NCBI RefSeq assembly: GCF_030848395.1 | Contig: NZ_JAVDBT010000005.1 | Location: forward strand, 62,001-126,000 | From: Pseudogemmobacter lacusdianii | GTDB taxonomy: Bacteria > Pseudomonadota > Alphaproteobacteria > Rhodobacterales > Rhodobacteraceae | Direction of reading: 5' to 3' | Length of the DNA: 64,000 bases | Shown: piece after piece, positions 59,864 to 64,000 of the stretch | Layout: each line of letters begins with the position of its first letter | Position numbering within the stretch: the first letter of the stretch is position 1 | Notes under the pieces: generated by a model | Database searches by the model: none | What the model was told of the DNA's origin: nothing | The model's input: the letters and a program-made list of their open reading frames with translations, nothing else | Program-made: the position numbers and the translations under genes

Positions 59864-61195
59864 TCAGAGCAGTTTGCGCATGACTTCGCTGGCGGCACGT
59901 CGGATCCGGTCCCGCTCGGGGTGGCGACCGTCTTGCACGACATGACGGCCCGAGGCCCAAACTTGGTCCACCGCGACGCCGCTGCCAAAGATCCAGCGGT
60001 CCAAAAGCGAGGCCGGGTTCGAAAGCGCCATCGGATCGCGCAGGGCCACAAGATCAGCGGGCGCGCCGGTTGCAAGCTCCTGCTGCGGCGCGGCCAAGGC
60101 CTGCGCACCACCTTGCAGGGCAGCGTTGAAGAGGGCGGTGCCGGTCGATCCAGCCTCGGTGCAGATGTTGCGACCCCGCAGCGATAGGCGCTGTGAATAT
60201 TCCAGCATCTGCAGCTCTTGCGCGACCGAGATCGCCACATTGCTGTCGGTGCCAACGCCGAACCTGCCACCTTGGGCCAAGAAGCCGGGGGCGGGGAAGA
60301 TACCATCGCCAAGGTTCGCCTCAGTCACCGGGCAGAGGCCTGCGACGGCGCCGCTTTGCGCGATGCCGGTGATCTCGGCTTCGGTCAGATGGGTGGCGTG
60401 GATCAAGCACCAATTCGGGCCGACCGGGGTCTCAGCCAGAAGTGCTTCAACCGGGCGCGCGCCGGAATGGGCAAGGCTGTCTTCAACCTCTTTCACCTGC
60501 TCGGCAATGTGGATGTGGAACGGCCGATCCGGCCATTGCGCGGCGAGATAGCGAATCTCCTCCGGCGTCGCACCGCGCAGTGAATGCGGCGCGAGACCGA
60601 GCCGGTCCTGCGGGCGGGTCATCCGGGCCTCACAGCGCTCCATTAGCCGGTCAAAGGCGTCGAGGCTGTGCAAGAAGCGGCGCTGGCCTTCGTTGGGCGC
60701 GGCGCCGCCAAAGCCGCCATGCGCGTAGAAAACCGGCAGATGCGTCAGCGCGATGCCGGTCTCTTCGGCGGCGGCAAAGATCCGCAGAGACAGCTCGGCC
60801 GGGTCGTCATAGGGGCGGCCATCGGGGGCGTGGTGCAGATAGTGGAACTCGCCCAGCCGGGTGTAACCGGCTTCAAGCATCTCAACGCAAGCCAGCGCGG
60901 CGATGGCTTGGACGCCCTCGGGGTTCAGTTGCAGTGCAAAGCGGTACATCACTTCGCGCCAGGTCCAGAAGCTGTCTTTGCCCGGCCCGCGCAGTTCCGT
61001 GAGCCCCGAGAAGCCGCGCTGGAACGTGTGGCTGTGCAGGTTGGGCATGCCCGGGATCAGCGCTTCGACCCGGGTGTCATCCGCCTGTGCCGGAACGCCG
61101 ACGCTTATCCCGGCAATCCGGCTCTCAGACAGCTCGACCCTTACATCCTCGACCCAGCCAGCGGGCAATAGGGCCGCTGCCGCATGAATGCGCAT
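59864..61195 (-). CDS. hutF: Formimidoylglutamate deiminase
   Basis: A 443-residue amidohydrolase converting N-formimidoyl-L-glutamate to N-formyl-L-glutamate and ammonia, the branch of histidine breakdown that continues with HutG deformylase. The metal motif HSHTFQRGFSGLTE, the substrate-side EMLEAGYTRLGEFHYLHH, LAPHSLRGA, FHIHIAEQ and FGVGTDSNV in the amidohydrolase barrel are visible. Length is normal. It is divergent from hutI, with a HutC-type site in the 157-bp gap. The presence of hutF points to the five-step pathway instead of direct FIGlu hydrolysis. Confidence 0.93.
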   Translation of the reverse strand: MRIHAAAALLPAGWVEDVRVELSESRIAGISVGVPAQADDTRVEALIPGMPNLHSHTFQRGFSGLTELRGPGKDSFWTWREVMYRFALQLNPEGVQAIAALACVEMLEAGYTRLGEFHYLHHAPDGRPYDDPAELSLRIFAAAEETGIALTHLPVFYAHGGFGGAAPNEGQRRFLHSLDAFDRLMERCEARMTRPQDRLGLAPHSLRGATPEEIRYLAAQWPDRPFHIHIAEQVKEVEDSLAHSGARPVEALLAETPVGPNWCLIHATHLTEAEITGIAQSGAVAGLCPVTEANLGDGIFPAPGFLAQGGRFGVGTDSNVAISVAQELQMLEYSQRLSLRGRNICTEAGSTGTALFNAALQGGAQALAAPQQELATGAPADLVALRDPMALSNPASLLDRWIFGSGVAVDQVWASGRHVVQDGRHPERDRIRRAASEVMRKLL

Positions 61196-61243
61196 CTTCA
61201 GATTCTCCCGCGTATTTGCCCCGCATTATGAGCAGAAAAAACT

Positions 61244-61261
61244 TATATGTATATACTTGTT
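61244..61261. promoter_or_regulatory. HutC-type operator between hutF and hutI
   Basis: The AT-rich segment TATATGTATATACTTGTT contains TGTATATACT at 61248-61257, the same core as the other three sites, and the eight-base palindrome GTATATAC. It lies about 50 bp from the hutF start and about 95 bp from the hutI start. Confidence 0.6.
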
Positions 61262-61352
61262 TTTCGTCGCAGACGGGTGCAGCATGAAGGCAAGCACAGC
61301 CGCGCCGAATCCGCATTCCGGACCGCGCCTGAACCAGCGAGATGGAGAGCCG

Positions 61353-62555
61353 ATGACCGCGACGCTTTGGACCAACGCCCGCATTGTGACCGCGGATGGC
61401 ACAACAACGCCCTCGGCGCCGGGCGCGCTGGAGCTTTTGACTGACGGTGGAAAGATCGTGGCTTTGGGCGCTGATCTGCCGCGTCAGGGCGCAAAGATCG
61501 TCGATTGCGAAGGCCGGCTGATGACGCCCGCGCCGATTGATTGCCACACCCATCTGGTCTTCGGCGGCGACCGCGCCTTTGAGTTTGAGCAGCGTCTTGA
61601 CGGCGTGGCCTATGAAGAGATCGCGCGGGCAGGGGGCGGCATCAAAGCCTCGATGCGCGCGACGCGGGCGATGGATGTGGACCAACTGGTCACCGCAAGC
61701 CTGCCGCGATTGGACCATTTGCTGGCCGAAGGGGTCAGCACGGTCGAGATCAAATCGGGCTACGGCCTGTCGGTTGAGGCCGAGTTGCACATGCTGCGCG
61801 CCGCCCGCGCGATGGAGACGCAGCGCAATGTGCGCATCCGCAAGACTTGGCTCGCCGCCCATGCGCTGCCGCCCGAATATGCGGGCCGCGCGGTGGATTA
61901 CATCCATGAGGTCGCGATTGCGGGACTGAATGCAGGCCATGCCGAAGGGCTGATCGATGCGGTCGATTCCTTCTGCGAGGGGATTGCATTCTCGACCGAA
62001 GAGCTGGCGCCGCTTTACGCACGGGCGAAGGCGTTGGGGTTGGATGTGAAAATCCACTCCGAGCAGCTTTCCCATGCTGGCGGCACCGCCTTTGCCGCGC
62101 GGCACGGCGCGCTTTCGGCCGATCACCTTGAATATGCCACCGCCGAGGATGCCGCGTTGATGGCGGCTTCAGGCACTGTGGCGGTGCTCTTGCCCGGTGC
62201 CTTCTACACCTTGCGTGAGACGGTGTTGCCTCCCGTTGAGGCCTTCCGCGCCGCAGGCGTGCCGATGGCGCTTTCGACCGATTGCAACCCCGGCACCTCG
62301 CCGCTGACCTCGATCTTGATGACCATGAACATGGGCGCGACGCTCTTTAGGCTGACGGTGTCGGAATGCCTGAAAGCTGTGACCTGCAATGCCGCGCAAG
62401 CGCTTGGTCTTTCAAACGAAACCGGGCGGATCGCGCCCGGACTCTCGGCCGATTTGGCGCTGTGGGATGTGGAAAGCCCCGCCCAGCTTGTCGCCCGTAT
62501 TGGCTTTAACCCGCTCCACTCCCGCGTCTTCAGAGGTGCAGAATGCCCGCAATGA
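61353..62555 (+). CDS. hutI: Imidazolonepropionase
   Basis: A 400-residue amidohydrolase that opens the ring of 4-imidazolone-5-propionate to give N-formimidoyl-glutamate. Visible are the metal motif [84 protein letters not shown] and [14 protein letters not shown]. Start ATG 61353 has GGAGA upstream; an earlier in-frame ATG at 61284 is less likely because homologues begin near here. Its stop overlaps the second possible hutH start, so hutI and hutH are translationally coupled. Confidence 0.94.
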   Translation: MTATLWTNARIVTADGTTTPSAPGALELLTDGGKIVALGADLPRQGAKIVDCEGRLMTPAPIDCHTHLVFGGDRAFEFEQRLDGVAYEEIARAGGGIKASMRATRAMDVDQLVTASLPRLDHLLAEGVSTVEIKSGYGLSVEAELHMLRAARAMETQRNVRIRKTWLAAHALPPEYAGRAVDYIHEVAIAGLNAGHAEGLIDAVDSFCEGIAFSTEELAPLYARAKALGLDVKIHSEQLSHAGGTAFAARHGALSADHLEYATAEDAALMAASGTVAVLLPGAFYTLRETVLPPVEAFRAAGVPMALSTDCNPGTSPLTSILMTMNMGATLFRLTVSECLKAVTCNAAQALGLSNETGRIAPGLSADLALWDVESPAQLVARIGFNPLHSRVFRGAECPQ

Positions 62556-64000
62556 CCCCGCTTATCCTGACCCCCGGAAACGCAACCCTGACCGAGCTTG
62601 AGCAGGTCTGGCGCGAAGGGCTTGTCGTGCGCCTGCACGATTCTGCCCGCGCGGGCATCGCCACCTCGGCCGAGCGGATCGCGGCGGCGGCGGCGGGCAA
62701 TGCGCCGGTTTACGGCGTCAATACCGGCTTTGGCAAACTCGCCTCGGTGCGGATCGCGCCGGCCGATACCGCCACGCTGCAACGCAACCTGATCTTGTCG
62801 CATTGCTGCGGCGTGGGTGAGCCGGTTGAGCCGCAAACCGTGCGGCTGATCATGGTGCTGAAGCTTCTGAGCCTTGGCCGTGGTGCCTCGGGCGTGCGGC
62901 CCGAACTGGTGGCGCTGCTCGAAGATATGCTGGCGCATGACGTGCTGCCGGTGATCCCGTCGCAAGGCTCGGTCGGCGCTTCGGGTGACTTGGCCCCGCT
63001 GGCCCATATGGCCGCCGTGATGCTGGGCGAGGGCCGGGCTTTGCACAAAGGCGTTGAGATGTCGGGCGCCGATGCGCTGGCAGCCGCCGGGCTGAAGCCT
63101 TTGACCTTGGCCGCGAAGGAAGGGCTGGCGCTGATCAACGGCACGCAAGTCTCGACCGCTTTTGCACTGGTCGGTCTTTTCGATGCCTTCCGTGCGGCCC
63201 GCGCGGCGCTGGTGGTCTCGTCGATGTCCACCGATGCGATCATGGGCTCGACCGCGCCCTTCATCGAGGAAATCCACACCCTGCGCGGCCATCGCGGCCA
63301 GATCATGTCGGCGCGCATCATCCGGGGGCTGATGGAAGGCTCGGCGATCCGCGAGAGCCACCAAGAGGGCGACAGCCGGGTGCAAGATCCCTATTGCATC
63401 CGCTGCCAGCCGCAAGTGACCGGCGCCTGCATTGACGTGCTTTTCCAAGCCGCGCGCACGCTGGAGATCGAGGCGAATGCCGCCACCGATAACCCGCTGG
63501 TGCTGACCAGCGCCGAAGGCGAGCCGTCGCTGATTATCTCGGGCGGGAACTTCCACGCCGAGCCGGTGGCGCTGGCCGCTGACCAGATCGCGCTGGCTTT
63601 GTCCGAGATCGGTGCCATCGCACAGCGCCGCATTGCGATGATGGTTGATCCGGCGATGAGCTTTGGCTTGCCGCCCTTCCTGACCAATGATCCGGGTCTG
63701 AACAGTGGGCTGATGATCGCCGAGGTCACCTCGGCCGCGCTGATGAGCGAGAATAAGCACCTCGCCAATCCCTGCTCGACCGATTCCACCCCGACCAGCG
63801 CCAACCAAGAGGACCATGTCAGCATGGCCGCTCATGGGGCGCGGCGCTTGCGTCGGATGAACGCAAACCTGGCGCATATCATCGGGATCGAGGCGATCTG
63901 TGCTGCCGCCGGGATCGAGGCGCGTGCGCCCTTGGCCACCTCGGGGCCCTTGGGTGCGGCTTTGGCGCGGCTGCGTCAGGACATCGCCCCGCTCGAGCAG
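62543..64000 (+). CDS. hutH: Histidine ammonia-lyase, 3' end beyond the window
   Basis: 486 codons are visible and the frame is open at the window edge; about 25 residues are missing compared with the usual 510. The enzyme removes ammonia from L-histidine to make trans-urocanate. The MIO prosthetic group forms from A146-S147-G148 in [45 protein letters not shown] and [20 protein letters not shown] are characteristic. ATG 62543 has AGAGG upstream; ATG 62552, overlapping the hutI stop as ATGA, is the alternative. hutU and hutG are expected beyond the edge. Confidence 0.95.
   Translation, partial: MPAMTPLILTPGNATLTELEQVWREGLVVRLHDSARAGIATSAERIAAAAAGNAPVYGVNTGFGKLASVRIAPADTATLQRNLILSHCCGVGEPVEPQTVRLIMVLKLLSLGRGASGVRPELVALLEDMLAHDVLPVIPSQGSVGASGDLAPLAHMAAVMLGEGRALHKGVEMSGADALAAAGLKPLTLAAKEGLALINGTQVSTAFALVGLFDAFRAARAALVVSSMSTDAIMGSTAPFIEEIHTLRGHRGQIMSARIIRGLMEGSAIRESHQEGDSRVQDPYCIRCQPQVTGACIDVLFQAARTLEIEANAATDNPLVLTSAEGEPSLIISGGNFHAEPVALAADQIALALSEIGAIAQRRIAMMVDPAMSFGLPPFLTNDPGLNSGLMIAEVTSAALMSENKHLANPCSTDSTPTSANQEDHVSMAAHGARRLRRMNANLAHIIGIEAICAAAGIEARAPLATSGPLGAALARLRQDIAPLEQ

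Noticed and set aside
62204-63877. A 557-codon open frame antisense to hutH/hutI
   Set aside because: Arginine- and histidine-rich composition with no family features. It mirrors the strongly biased codon use of hutI and hutH on the other strand.
1-64000. CRISPR array
   Set aside because: The only repeated units are the 11-bp arrays and the GAGTATTT palindromes. Neither has the direct-repeat/unique-spacer layout, and no cas genes are present.

Overview
The window is GC-rich, densely coded alphaproteobacterial chromosome, best matched to Rhodobacteraceae (Paracoccus/Rhodobacter/Gemmobacter-like). The main reasons are a complete bhcRABCD cluster, an MrpA-B fused antiporter operon, many ATGA stop/start overlaps, and a family of intergenic palindromes that begin GAGTATTT. 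No phage, plasmid, complete insertion sequence or CRISPR array was seen. The assignment to a family is inference from gene content; no search was run.

Layout. 1-1573: the 3' end of tRNA-Met with its terminator, an unknown protein and a DUF533/TerB-like protein. 1583-7065: the beta-hydroxyaspartate cycle (bhcR divergent from bhcABCD), which turns glyoxylate plus glycine into oxaloacetate. It is followed by a GAPDH-family gene. 8344-12614: a small K+-channel-like protein, a two-domain aldehyde dehydrogenase and deoC (deoxyribose-phosphate breakdown). 12743-18512: the six-gene Mrp Na+/H+ antiporter operon. 18720-26186: single metabolic genes (P-loop kinase, EamA exporter, adenine deaminase with an ArsC-like protein, SGNH hydrolase, RidA, DUF1028, LysR, CbiX-like). 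26209-32172: a glutamine-synthetase-like ligase with a class III aminotransferase, then an L-lactate-dehydrogenase-family enzyme divergent from a ketoglutarate-semialdehyde-dehydrogenase-like enzyme. 32240-34980: trpA, a small secreted protein, ychF and tRNA-Ser(GCT). 35324-41869: a TetR-regulated tripartite RND efflux system with an AcrR-type palindrome. 42533-46668: a glycine betaine/choline-type ABC transporter and a GlxA-type regulator. 46916-47535: fused remnants of a LysR gene and a pirin gene.

47789-64000 is the most interesting part. A peptide-type ABC transporter (dppDF, dppC, dppB and a separate binding protein), a HutC repressor, a VanA-like Rieske oxygenase with its reductase, a HisC-like aminotransferase, a FAD-linked 2-hydroxyacid dehydrogenase and a GcvA-like LysR regulator sit beside hutF, hutI and hutH. 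One sequence, TGTATRKWCW, recurs in front of dppB/hutC, the Rieske gene, the binding-protein gene and the hutF/hutI pair. This suggests a single HutC regulon. The working hypothesis is uptake of a modified histidine or imidazole compound, oxidative demethylation and/or conversion through an imidazole-lactate/imidazole-pyruvate step to histidine, and then breakdown by the Hut pathway. The substrate is inference only.
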